Source of the DNA: Tamarix chinensis
Lineage: Eukaryota > Streptophyta > Magnoliopsida > Caryophyllales > Tamaricaceae
Assembly: GCA_030549775.1 (NCBI GenBank)
Contig: CM060174.1
Span: 96,240,132 to 96,304,131, forward strand
Reading direction: 5' to 3'
Length of the DNA stretch: 64,000 bases
Part shown: positions 11,661 to 22,470 of the stretch, in pieces
Position numbering within the stretch: the stretch's first letter is position 1
How the letters are laid out: every line of letters starts with the position of its first letter
Notes under the pieces: model-generated
The model's input: the letters and a program-made list of their open reading frames with translations, nothing else
Databases searched by the model: none
Told to the model about the DNA's origin: nothing
Position numbers and translations under genes: made by a program

Positions 11661-13775
11661 CACTTTTATTAAATTATCATCACAACATGAATATTAATAT
11701 TAGTACTCCATTCTCATCATCCAATTCCACCAACTATTATATTTCAACATAATACTCATCAACACCCACACATATTAGGCCACATTCTTACGCAAGACAT
11801 ATTACTAAAATGCCTTAGGGCTCATAATAATATTATTCATGCATCAATGGTCACAATAACATAATATATCATGGATAAGTACTTAGCATTTTTAATAATA
11901 ACAAAACTCCTTCCTTAAGCATTATTTCGACACATGGCACATAAAACTAGCATGTTTTCCTTTTTATCAATCAATATAAGCAACTACATATATTATATGA
12001 AACAACATATACCATGCATAAAAACATATTCAAAACCCTAATATGCTAACATACGTTTATCCATACGTTTAAGTGAGGTTTAATGATTACCTTAATTCCC
12101 TCAAAAATTGAACCTTACCAGTGTCCCGGTTAAAGATTCAACTTTTGATTAGCAAAACCAATACCTAAAAATAATATCAATATTTATCATATTAAAAATG
12201 AGAAAACCAAAGTATAAGACTTTATAAACTTAATTAATGAAATAATTAACTTAAATATTATTATACCTTAAAATTCATTAGCTAAATTAAACCAAGGAGT
12301 GTAGCAACTCACACTGCTCATGCAGCATGAGTTGCATGCAAAACAAGGGTTGGAAGAAGAAGGGGTGCTAATTTCGGGTTAGGGTTTTGGGGCTAAGAAA
12401 AAGGGAAGGTGGGGAGGATGTAGGGCAAGGGAAAGGTGCAGGGGTGGAGAGGGGTGTAGGTGGTGGTTGGGGATAGGTTTTTGGCAACCAAGGGCGGCGG
12501 TAGCGGCGGCAATGAGGTTGCAAAGGTGGCTACCAAGGCGGAGAGGCCTAAGAAGGATGGAGAAGGGAGGAGGAAATGAGGGGGTGAGGGGGTTTATTTC
12601 GGCCAAAGGACATGAGGGGGTGGTAAGGGAGAATGTAGGGAGTGGTTTGGTAGTTCAAGTGGCAACATATACGGCGAGACAGTGGTGGAAGGAGGGGGTG
12701 TAGGGTGGTTGCAGAGAAGGAAGAAAAAGAAGAGGAAAGGAAGGAGGTGGGTTATAGGGTGGCTCGAGGGATGGCGTGGTGGTGTAGGGATGAGGTAAAG
12801 GGTGGAAGGGGTGGTGCAGGTGGTTGGTGCAGTGGTGGAAGTAGTGGAATGGGGCGGTAGTGCAAAAATAGGGAGGTTTGGGATGAAAGGAGAAGAAAGG
12901 GAGAGAAGGAAATCGGGGGAGGTAAGGGAGCTCGAGAATGGAGCAGGAAAGAGCCATTGAGGGGAAGAAAAATGAGAGGGAGAAGAGAGGGGAGCAGGTG
13001 GCATGGTTGGTTGGATGTAGGGTGGCAGGAAGAGGGAAGGGAAGAAGAGGAAAGGAAAGCAATGCATGGCTAGGGTGCAGGCTAGGTCGGTCCAAAATGG
13101 GGAAGAAAAGGACGGGGGAGAGAGTGTGTGGCAGGGGTCGATAGTTGCAGGTTCGGATGGTTGTTGTGCATGGTCGGGCATGACGAAGGTGGTCAAGGAA
13201 GGAAGTAGAATTAGAAAGAAAGGAAGATGAGAGGAAGTAGGTCAAGTGATGCGTGTGGGGGAGGAAGGAAAGAAGAAGCAGGGGATTAGGCCGGTCACGT
13301 GGGAGGAGAAGGAGGGGAGGGTAGGAATGGGCCTGTAGCCTAGGCGTGTGGGGGGAGAAGCAGGCCAGCTTGGTGGCCCAAAGAGAAGGAAAAAGAAAGA
13401 AAGGAGAGAAAGGATAAAAAATGAGAGAGAAAAAGGAAAATAGGAAAAATAAAATAGTTACATTTATAAAATAATAAAATGTAATACTTTTGTTAGATAA
13501 ATAAATTTAATAATTTAATATAATATAATATAATATATGGGTTTAAAAAGGTTAATTTTAGGAAAATATTGGTTTGGGATTTATTCAAATAAAATGAATA
13601 TGATAAAATAATAAAATATTTATTTTAATTTATTAAATATTCCTATCCAATTTTATATACTCAAAAATCCATAAAATAAATAATTAAATAAATTTAAAAG
13701 CTAATTTATCCCAAATAAAAGTTATTTACTAGATTATAGGTTTTTAAAATTTTAGGGGATTACACACACTTATCA

Positions 13776-14053
13776 TCTCACATATATATTTTTTTTAATA
13801 TGCATGCCATCTAAAAATAATAATGAAGAGATAGTTTGCTCCGATATGGTAACCTGAAGAAAATGCTCTTCTTCATGCAATTATATGGTAAATGAATTTC
13901 CATTTGATGGCTCTTCTTATGAGACTTACCAAATATCACATCATCACAACCAATAAATTGGTGAAGAATAGCATACCTAGAAAGACGTTTGGGAGGTAGA
14001 TGCCTCTGTACCGAGCCATCGCAAGAATTATCAAACATTCACTTATGATTATG
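13776..14053 (-). pseudogene. TNP2 transposase (CACTA-1), third segment
   Basis: An island between solo LTRs X/A and B. It reads MFDNSCDGSVQRHLPPKRLS, then KKSIFFRLPYRSKLSLHYY and, after a one-base slip, LDGMHIKKN. This corresponds to the TNP2 block usually written KSIFFELPYW...LDVMHIEKN. Deleting LTR B with one TTATG copy joins FLNHNHK from the segment above directly to this one, which is strong evidence that they were once contiguous. Confidence 0.85.
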
Positions 14054-14883
14054 TGTAATATCCCAAAATCCTAATTTCCGAAATTATGGCCAAATAAGGA
14101 ATTATTAGAAGATTAATTATATAAATTCATTTATTAAAATGTAGAGAGTTAATTAAGGTAGATTAAGAGGAAAATAATAAAGAAAATAATTGGAAGAAAA
14201 TTTGGGTATTTTTCCTAATTAGTATGGAGGTTAAGGAAATTTATATAAAATGGTCTAAAATAAGAAAAAAAGGAATTTATTTAATATTTTATATAGATTA
14301 ATATTATAAATAACCCAAAAATACCCCAATTTCCCCATAAGTTATTTATTTATTTTCCCTATCCTATTTATTTCTATTTTTTTCCCATTCTTCCTTTTTT
14401 TCTTTTTCTCTTTTTTTTCTCCCTCCTCTTCTTCTTTTTTCTTTCTTCTCCCCCCTGGCTGGGCCAGCCCATCGACCCAAACCCTTCCCCTCTCCCCCGT
14501 CTCGCGCCAGGCCTTCCAGCCTTGTCGCCCGTTGCCCAGCCGGCCAAACCGCCCCCTCTCTCTTTTCTTTCTTTTCCCTGGACCGACCGGTCCACCCCAC
14601 CCTGTCTTCTTCCCCGACCTGCACCCTGACCTGCAAATCGACCTGCAACACGATCTTCGCCAACAGCCACCAGCGCCAACCGTCCTCCCCTGCCTCCCTG
14701 TCATTTTCTTTCTTCTTTTCGACCCCAACAACCCCTGCAGCTCCCTCCCCACGTGCCCATCTTCTTTCCTCTTTCTCCCCCTTCCCGACCTAACCTGCCA
14801 TGGCAGGACCTGCACCACCTGCCACCTGCACACCTGCCCTGCACGCCTCCTTCTCCCCTTGTCATTTTCCCCTTCCAATTGCC

Positions 14884-14891
14884 TATAAATA
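14884..14891 (+). promoter_or_regulatory. TATA box of LTR B
   Basis: TATAAATA followed by CCCCCCAT. The same TATAAATACCCCCCAT string occurs in LTR C at 35388, although the flanks differ. This supports a conserved LTR promoter. Confidence 0.6.
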
Positions 14892-15566
14892 CCCCCCATT
14901 GGCAGCCCCGATCAGCTCCCTTTTCGATTTTTGCCCCGAAACCCTGCCTCTCCACCGCCTCAAAAAGACGGGCTTTTCGCCGTCACCGGTGATCGCCGTC
15001 GCCGCCACTGCCCACCGTTATCATCCCTGCACTTCCCTCTACGAAACCAGACCACCAGCACCCCCTTGCCCTGCACGTGCCGCCCTAGCCGTGCAAGATT
15101 CCTATCCCGAAACTGCCACCTCAAGCCTTCGCCGCCCTTGCGCCGCCTTCCACTCCCAGCCCAGCCACCACCAGAGCCTCCTCCACCCTCCAAAATGCCC
15201 AGCAGACCTCCCTCTACCTTCCCATACCTCCATCTTCCCCTGCCTCCCCCTCCTCCTTCCTCCCTCATCTTCCACCTCTCTCCACCACCCTCGGCCGCCA
15301 CCGTCGCCGCCGCGCACCGCCATCCCTTGCCACGCCACCACCCTCATTCCACTCCCCTTCACCTGCCCTTTCTTTCCCCACCTCAAACTCCTCATTTTCT
15401 CCTCCCATCTAACCACCACCTCCATCTTTTCCCCCCTTCTCCTCCTCCACCGCCGCCGCCGTCGCCGCCACGCGCCGCCGCCGGACCACCACCGACCCTG
15501 GGTGGTTCTCCACTCATCCAAACCCTAATACCCCCTTTTATATAACTACTACTATTTTCTACCAAT

Positions 15567-15594
15567 ATTAATATTAATATTAATATTATTATTA

Positions 15595-15646
<52 letters not shown>
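15567..15646. repeat. (TTA)n microsatellite in LTR B
   Basis: A TTA/ATT trinucleotide run that decays downstream into TTA/GTT/CAT mixtures. LTR C has the same kind of tract about 36050-36210. Confidence 0.9.
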
Positions 15647-16589
15647 TCTTTCATTACTATTACTATTATTGTTATTATCATTATTATCATTATTATGGTC
15701 TCCATCATTAATGTTCTTATTTTTCTGCTACTACTAACATCCCTTTTAAACCCTAACTGGTATTATACTTAACTTTAGTCTTATTGTTATTAGTATTAAC
15801 ATTTTATCATTATTATTTCTATTACCTAACTAAGGTTATTATTATTGATACTTAACCATACTGGGTTATTGTTATTGTTATTATTATTGCTAGGGTTATT
15901 ATGGTTATTATTACTATTATTATCATCACTATTAATATTATTACTATTATCATTATCACCCTTAGGAATAGTTACTTGTAATATTGTGACCTTATAATAT
16001 TATTCTTTCAAACCTAACACCATTGTTAGAATTAATCTTAAAAACGCTAGAGTTATATTACTTGAAACATAAGTGTAACAATAAGTATCATAAGTAACTA
16101 TATTTTTGACTACTAATATTTAGTATACTAATTATAAGGTAAAAACCCTAGTTTTTGTATAATACCCACTTTCGTAACATAAACCCTAATCCTAAACTGG
16201 AATAAGGAATGACGGTACTTTGAGGGAAACTAATACTTAGCTTTTCCCCTTTTATAGGTAACCTCGACCAAAGCCCTAAGGAGTTATAGGAGCGTGCTCC
16301 AAGCCCGGCGTCGCCTTAGGTAAGGACGAAGCTAATGACTGTGTGCTATGTGTGACATGGATGTGTTGAATGTTGTGTATGCCATGCTATGCCATGTATT
16401 ATATGATTTGTGTATAACTTGCCTTATGTGTAGCGCAGATTGGAGATTGAGGTATGTTGTATGTGCTCCCATGATATGAGCATGACATGTATATGTATGA
16501 TGTTTATGATGTATTATGTTATGGCCCTCTAGGACATGCATATTAGGATAAATGGTAATATGAGTTGGGAACCATCATGGGAGTCTTGA

Positions 16590-17050
16590 AGTTTGTATGA
16601 TGGTATTAATGTTCTATGGCGGTCCTAATGGTTTGTATGGTGGTATTTATGATTTTATGGAGGTATTAATGTTGTATGGTGGTATTTGTGATTTTTATGG
16701 GGCTATTAATGTTGTATGGTGGTATTAGGGTTTGCATGGTGGTATTAGGGTTCGTATGGGGGTATTAATGATTGCATAGTGGTATTAATGGCTTATGGTG
16801 GTATTAGGGTTTGTATGGTGGTATAAATGTTCGTATGGTGGTATTAATGGCTTATGGTGGTATTAGGGTTTGCATGGTGGTGTTATGGTTTGTATGGTGG
16901 TATTATTGATTGCATAGTGGTATTAATGGCTTATGGTGGTATTAGGGTTTCCATGGTGGTGTTATGGTTTGCATGGTGGTATTAATGTTGGTATGGTGGC
17001 CTTAGGGTTGCGTGGTAGAGTTAGGGTTTTGCATGGGAGTTAACGATTGT
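16590..17050. repeat. About 20-bp minisatellite in LTR B
   Basis: Units such as GGTATTAGGGTTTGCATGGT and GGTATTAATGGCTTATGGT repeat with small length changes. Many units contain TTAGGGTTT. The same unit type is found in LTR C. Confidence 0.85.
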
Positions 17051-17419
17051 ACGGGATTAGGGTTTGGAGTGATTAACTCTGGGGTGTTGTGATTAAGTAG
17101 GGTTGGAGTAACTAATCGTGATTGTTGAGGACAATTAAGGTTTGGGATGGCTAAGTATGGTGGTTATGGTAAAATAGGGATAAGAGTGGCTAACCACGGT
17201 TGGTGTGGACAACTAGGGTTGGTTATGGATGCTTAGAGTTGTTCGGTGTTATCATGTGTATCTATTGATTGAAGGGTAGTTATGTATGTGGGATTTTATT
17301 AGTTGTGATGAGTATAGTATAAAGAGAATGATTTATGCATGTCAAGGGTGTGGTGCGATTCAGTAAGACACGGATAAGACATTAATTATGCAAAGTGAAA
17401 GACTGTTGAGCCAGACCCA

Positions 17420-18030
17420 GTCCGGTCCACCGGTTAGAATAGTGGCCAGAGGCGTTCTGCCCTGGGTGTTTATTTCCGCTCCACCGGCTATAATAGTGGT
17501 CAGAGGAAATCTGCCCTGAGTGTTTATTCCGGTCCATCGGCTATAATAGTGGGGGATTCAGGCTCAACAGACCCAAACGAATAAGTTAATCCACTAGGAA
17601 AATACTAAGTACTTACAGTGAAACACCATGTGAGTCGGGGCCAGTCCGGTCCACCGGTTAGAATAGTGGTCAGAGGCGTTCCGCCCTGGGTGTTGATTCT
17701 GGTCCACCGGCTATAATAGTGGTCAGAGGCGTTCTGCCTTGTGTGTTTATTTCTGGTCCACCGGCTATAATAGTGGGGCTCCCGCGCTCACATGGATTAA
17801 TGAAGAATGCTTTGAATGAATGTGAATGAAGTAACCCATGGGAAAATACTAAGTACTTACAGCGGAACACCATGTAAGTCGGGGCCATTCCGGTCCACTG
17901 GTTAGAATAGTGGCCAGAGGCGATCTGCCCTGGGTGTTGATTCCGGTCCACCGGCTATAATAGTGGTCAGAGGCGTTCTGCCCTGAGTGTTGATTTCTAG
18001 TCCACCGGCTATAATAGTGGGGCTCCCGCA
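17420..18030 (+). repeat. 53-bp motif arrays in LTR B (three groups)
   Basis: About nine monomers with the core CCACCGGCTATAATAGTGG followed by a TCAGAGGCGTTCTGCCCTGG-type spacer. They are grouped in threes (about 17425-17555, 17645-17780, 17890-18020). The groups are separated by a spacer containing ACTAAGTACTTACAG, giving a higher-order period near 240 bases. Confidence 0.85.
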
Positions 18031-18703
18031 CTTACATGGATTATTAAAGAATATGTGTGAAATGGACATATTATTAACAAGGATAAAGAATAAGTCACCG
18101 GAAAGTACTCAAGCCTTATCTTGTGTGTTATCGCATGTTGTCTATATGATCGTGCTATGTGTGCTATGTGGTATGATTGTATGCTTGGCCTTAGCGCACC
18201 AGCACCCTTACTCAGTATTGGACCCGTACTGATACTACATTGATTGAATGGGTCCTGTGATGATCCACCAATGGTGGGGAGCAGACCTCTTGTGCAGGTT
18301 TAAGATTGGATACTATTATGGGGTGGAAGGCTTGGCTTGAGTGAGTAGGCAATCCGGATATTGATCCTTCGGGATTTGTTTTTGTTTAGCTGTATTTTGT
18401 ATTACATTCCTGTTTTGAGAAACATATTCTGGGGTTGTAATCCTAAATCGTATTCTAACTTCTGTTTGACTTACCACTTATTAAGGATTTATTTTAAATG
18501 TCGTCTTGCATTTTATGATACTTCGTAATTAATGATGATCAGATTTAGCCTTAGCACTTAGTGCTAGAACGGTAGGAGTGAACCGGTCTAGTACTAAGTG
18601 TGGCAGTAACGCCCCCGAGTTTACAGTTTTATCTTTCGCTTCCGCTAATCCTTTTGATTTAAACGAAATTTTTCAGTAGTAAATTTGGGGGTGTTACATT
18701 ATG

Positions 18704-19082
18704 ATTCAAGAATCTTTGATGACCCATAAAGAAAAATTAGTGACTATGATATAGCCATAAAGAGTGAGTATATCGATTGCAACAAGGACATGTAAATTTC
18801 CCTTCTATACTCTAGCTAGAAAAATTAGCATATGTAGGAAAATCATTAATGGCCCATAACAATTTTGTATAGAAATTAAAATTGTGTGGCATAAAAGAAT
18901 CACAATTTTTGACTTCAATATCCTATGAAACTTTTAACTCGTCTATTAAAGGCTCTAGATAAGTATCAATGTCATTTTTAAGGTCTTTAGCTCAAGGAAT
19001 AAGAAAGGTTGTGATAAAATAAGTATTTTTCATGCACATTCATGGTAACAAGTTATATGAAACTATGAATTTTGACTGGGTA
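18704..19082 (-). pseudogene. TNP2 transposase (CACTA-1), second segment
   Basis: Minus-strand reading gives YNLLPWMCMKN (after a frameshift), DIDTYLEPLIDELK, LLWAINDFPTYANFS, KFTCPCCNRYT and GHQRFLNHN. These match the TNP2 stretch that follows the GFNPFGN block, so it continues directly from the segment at 22471-23498. In-frame stops occur in the proline/glycine block and after DELKVS. The lower end meets the TTATG duplication of LTR B. The upper end, against the copia LTR, is uncertain by about 25 bases. Confidence 0.8.
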
Positions 19083-19103
19083 TTTGAGCACAACATAACA
19101 TTG

Positions 19104-19618
19104 TGTTGGTTCGTATAGGTTTTGGAGAAGTTTAGTGTATTATAGAGATTTATGTGAGAAACATGGTAGTATCGTGTTAACAAACACTATCCATGTTTCT
19201 AAGAGAAATCTTTGATATATTTTGGGCATAAATGGAGAGTAAGGAAATAAACACAAGGGTTCTGTGTTTTCTAAACATGTACTATGTTTTTGCATTATTT
19301 TTGAAACATGTTATTTTTCCCCATAGGGTTTTTTTCTATAAAATGAGGCATAATGAAACCCTATTCATCAAGAAATATGCATCCCAAATTCCTCTTCTTC
19401 TTCTTCATAAAATTCTCCATTCAAAGATAATTTTAGTTTTATGTAATTGATTGATTGATTAATTAGCTTAATTATCTGGTAAATACATAAGAGCACAAAC
19501 AAAGATCTCTATTTTTTTCCTCAATTGTTCTATTTTGTGATTGAATCCTCAATTTTGTATATTCTTGTTAATTCTAGTTTGGTTGGGATATCTTTAAATC
19601 CATGCTAATTCTGTAACA
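19104..19618 (+). mobile_element. Ty1-copia 5' LTR (about 515 bp)
   Basis: Starts TGTTGGTTCG and ends CTGTAACA, directly followed by a methionine-tRNA-type primer site. A TATAAAATGAGGC box lies near 19338. No matching 3' LTR was found; the element is cut off near 21010. The left boundary with the CACTA-1 host, and any target duplication, could not be resolved. Confidence 0.75.
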
Positions 19619-19621
19619 ATT

Positions 19622-19632
19622 TGGTATCAGAG
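19622..19632 (+). other. Primer-binding site of the copia element
   Basis: TGGTATCAGAG, complementary to the 3' end of initiator methionine tRNA. It lies three bases after the LTR end, as usual for plant copia elements. Confidence 0.85.
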
Positions 19633-19662
19633 TTGTGTTGTTGAAGAGATCTGGTTATCAAG

Positions 19663-21010
19663 ATGGGTACAAGATTTGATATTGAGAAGTTTAATTGATT
19701 TATTAATTTTTTATTATGGAAATTGAACATTTGATTGATTCTAATACATAGTGGATTGAACTAAGCTTTACCCGGTCATTCGAATAATCTAGAGTTGATG
19801 ATTGATGAGAGATTTGAAGAAGTAGATCTGAAGGCCCTCTCTACCGTACAATTGTGTTTTTCGAATGAGGTATTTTAGGAAGTGTAAAAAGAACCAACAA
19901 TGGCTATCTTGTGGTTGAAGCTTAAGTCAATGTATATGACAAAGTCAGTAGCAAAGTGGCTACTATTGAATAGTCATCTTTATGACCTAAAATTAGGTGA
20001 GGGGTCAATCTTTAAAAAGTCATATGAAGGAATTTGACTCTATTTCTATGGATTTTCATAATATAGATTTTAAATTAGATAATAAAGATTGGGCTATTAT
20101 GTTGTTATGTTCTTTTCTTGCTAGCTTTAAGCATTTTTGTGAGACTATTTTGTATAGGAAGGATGAATTATAGCTTGTTTGGACCTACTTATAAAAAGTA
20201 GTTATCTAAGATAATCACTTATTTTTAAAAAAAAATTAAGCTAAATTTTTTTAAAAATAAGTGATTATATTGGATAAGTACTTTTAATAAGTAGATACAA
20301 ACAAGCACTTAGTTGTTAAGGATGTGAAATCTTCCCTACTACAATGAGAGTTTATTGATAGTTAATTGACTGGCAACGGTACTTCCAAGGACTTACATAG
20401 TGAGGGATTGGTAGCAAAGGGGAGGACATGTGAGTGGGGGATCTGGTGACAAGAATATGTCTAGATCTAAGTCAAATAGTTGGCATAATAATGTGACATG
20501 CCATGGTTTTTGCATGAAAGGTCATATCGGGAGATACTCTCCCAATAGGAAATTAATAAATGTCACTAATGGTGCATCTGATGAGTGTGATTCTGAAATA
20601 GCTTGGGGAGATGCTAATGGTGATGTACTGACTGTAATAGATGGACAAACCAAATTAGCCCATAGGTGGATTATGTCTTCTAGGTGCTCCTACCATGTAT
20701 GTCCCAACAAAAGCTGGTTCTAAACATATTACACTATTCGAGGTAGAGTTGTTGTCTTAGAAAATGGTGCTTCGTACAGAGTTGTTGGGATTGGGAATAT
20801 AAGGGTGAAGATGTATGATGGTGCAGTTAGGACAATATCTGTTGTTATTCATATTCTTGATATGACCAAGAGCTTGATTTCACTGTGTTCCTTAGATAGC
20901 AAAGGTTATAGGTGTGTCGATAAGAATGACGCATTAAAGGTTGCTAAAGGGGTTGTGGCGGAAATTTTTGGCAAGTGGGTTGGGACATTATATGAGCTTG
21001 TTGGAATACT
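19663..21010 (+). pseudogene. Ty1-copia gag-protease-pre-integrase, truncated
   Basis: Starts MGTRFDIEKFN at 19663. Typical copia gag blocks follow (ALSTVQLCFSNEV, AILWLKLKSMYMTKS, NKDWAIMLLCS) and a zinc-knuckle-like region CHGFCMKGHIGRYSP, whose final cysteine is lost (Y-S-P in place of D-C-P). Next comes the aspartic-protease neighbourhood WIMSSRCSYHVCPN, where the catalytic DSG appears as SSR, then GIGNIRVKMYDG and SLISLCSLDSKGY of the GAG-pre-integrase region. The sequence ends near GTLYELVG, so integrase, reverse transcriptase and RNase H are absent. Stops and frameshifts are frequent. A MITE interrupts gag at 20171-20308. Confidence 0.85.
20171..20308. mobile_element. Small MITE (138 bp), TSD TTA
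   Basis: Two arms of about 55 bases form an imperfect inverted repeat. The left arm begins GCTTGTTTGG near 20173, and the right arm complement begins GCTTGTTTGTATC. TTA flanks both sides (20168-20170 and 20309-20311). Removing the element plus one TTA restores the copia gag reading KDELVVKDVKSSLL, so this is an insertion. A 3-bp TTA duplication fits PIF/Harbinger (Tourist-like) MITEs, but the terminal bases were not matched to a known family. Confidence 0.75.
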
Positions 21011-21014
21011 AATG

Positions 21015-22470
21015 ATCTCAGTGTCTTTTCTACTCTAGATACTATTGATGTACTAGGGGGTATTAATACTAAAGGATTTGGTCATCACAAGATGGTTATA
21101 GATTTTTTCTATGTTACTTTGGTTGGAACCCAGACTTATGTCCATTAAGTTTCCTTGTCATGAGCTAGGACTTTTTTCCATGTTACTTTGGCAGGAACCC
21201 AAACTTATGTCCATTAGGTTTTCTTGGCATGAGCCAGGACTTTATGTCTACTATTTAGATAGCTTCCATGGTTTTGAGAGGCCATATGGAATAATCACAC
21301 CTTTCTCAAAGAACTTCAGGTAAAATATTTATATACTCACTTAATGCTTAATGATTTGGTAAAGGAATTCCATTTTATCTAAAGTAAGATGATGACTGGA
21401 ATGAGTTATAAAGAGGAACTAACTAGATAAATCTTGTTACATAAATATGGTTGATTAATATGGCTATCACGTTGCTTGTGAATACTTGAGAACTCACACC
21501 TCATTTAAGCTATGAATATGTGGTATATTTTATGCTTACCTACTTGGAATTTGATGTCCATCATATGTTCCTCTAGTATGTCTAAGGTGGTACATACTTA
21601 TATGCTGAAATGGTTCCATGAGTTATCGCAAGCTCTATTATCATTATGCTCATGATTCATCCATGGTTAGAAGTTATACATGAATTCTTGTTTTCTTATT
21701 ACCATGAAAATTATACTCTACCTAATATCGAATGGATAATATAAGTACTTTTTGATCCATGAGTAGACAATATGCATGTTAGAAGTGTATATACCCTAGT
21801 ATGGTGACATGATTATAACTACGCATGATTAAATGGATACACTCATATCTGTATAAACCATGTGACTATATGTGAATGATCTAATTGGAAAGTTGCATGC
21901 ATCTTTTGATAAGTTGTTACATGATAATGTTATGTGGATCTTTCTTGCACAAAGATCTACATGATGGTGGTAGGTTAGTTTACTCAATATATATGCATGC
22001 TAATGGGGTCATTATTGTAATCCCCTGTACAATCCCACGAGTAAGAGGCTGGTTGTAGGTTTCCTGAGGATGACCATTGAGTGTTCTATCCTCCTCTCAA
22101 AAATCTTGGTTTGTTGAGCGTATGCTTTTTCACAAAGACTTTCTTGTAGTCCTTGAGTAACCATGGTGTATTCTTTTTGAAATCGATTTGCTCCAGTTAA
22201 GCAATTTATCTTCTTTGTGCGTATATTGTACAAATTTGGGCCTATGTAGCCATGAGTTATAAACAAAGGTTTTCTTATCTTGTGCACTCTAGTTTTCCTT
22301 GTGTTTTATTAGTGGGATCCTTAGCCTTGTGTCTAGCGTGAGTTAAGTGGTGACACGCTCATCTTGTGTTATACATGGTGGTAGCACCCATCTTTCATGG
22401 GTTGGTTTTGTATTTCTACTATAATATTTTCAAATGAAAATTTTTGGTAGTGAAAAATGGGAGTGTTACA
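21015..22470 (+). mobile_element. Truncated LTR of gypsy family G2
   Basis: Similar to the 3' part of the LTRs of the gypsy element at 32140-43090. Shared stretches include the TACT.ATGATGTACTA block, the gene-like ACTTTATGTCC block and the terminal TTTTTGGTAGTGAAAAATGG. It ends GAGTGTTACA at 22470. The left end is lost where it meets the copia fragment, so it is not a complete solo LTR. Its apparent extra length includes a local duplication at 21102-21240. Confidence 0.65.
21102..21240. repeat. Tandem duplication of about 69 bp
   Basis: Two adjacent units, each with ATGTTACTTTGG, GAACCCA.ACTTATGTCC and CATGAGC.AGGACTT, lie inside the truncated G2 LTR. Confidence 0.8.

Larger units (their letters stand above)
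9151..13764 (-). mobile_element. Solo LTR A (4614 bp), TSD CACAC, family A/B/C
   Basis: On the minus strand it begins TGTAATCCCCTAAAA (13764 downward) and ends at 9151. There the expected TGTAACACCCC complement reads AATAGCACCCC, so the terminal dinucleotide is mutated. CACAC flanks both ends (9146-9150 and 13765-13769). The 3' terminal 150 bases match those of LTRs B and C (CTTAG..CTA.TACTAAGTGTG.CA pattern, read on the minus strand). Inside are the CCACTATTATAGCCGGTGG motif array, an (ATTACCAAATTGCCCTTCTCC)-like minisatellite and a purine-rich block at 12300-13440. No retroelement protein is encoded. It is a divergent family member whose middle differs from B and C. Confidence 0.8.
7691..13775 (+). 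mobile_element. Solo LTR X (about 1.47 kb without the nested LTR A), TSD TCTCA
   Basis: The element starts TGACACATTCC at 7691 and ends CACTTATCA at 13775. TCTCA lies at 7686-7690 and again at 13776-13780. These ends interrupt TNP2 between MHIKKN and ESIIEMV, and joining the two flanks restores the block. Subtracting LTR A and one CACAC copy leaves about 1466 bp without a protein domain, so a solo LTR is the simplest reading. LTR A entered only 6 bp from its right end. Orientation follows from TG...CA alone, so strand is not certain. Confidence 0.75.
14054..18698 (+). mobile_element. Solo LTR B (4645 bp), TSD TTATG, family A/B/C
   Basis: It starts TGTAATATCCCAAAATCC and ends GGGGGTGTTACA, giving the short terminal inversion typical of gypsy LTRs. 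TTATG is present at 14049-14053 and 18699-18703. Its order is: AT-rich start, C-rich pyrimidine block (14340-15530) with a TATA box, TTA microsatellite, roughly 20-bp minisatellite, three groups of the 53-bp motif, and the conserved 3' end. No primer-binding site, polypurine tract, second LTR or protein domain was found inside. Hence I read it as a solo LTR; a non-coding stand-alone element cannot be excluded. It interrupts TNP2 of CACTA-1. Confidence 0.85.

Noticed and set aside
12379..13245. Minus-strand ORFs of 196-200 codons and plus-strand partners
   Set aside because: Same compositional cause in the purine-rich part of LTR A.
14342..15545. Overlapping long ORFs on both strands (up to 242 codons)
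   Set aside because: They lie in the C-rich low-complexity part of LTR B, are open in several frames at once, have Pro/Ser/His- or Arg/Gly-rich products and no domain.
17420..18030. CRISPR-like appearance of regularly spaced repeats
   Set aside because: Spacers are themselves repeated, the context is a plant LTR, and no cas genes exist.
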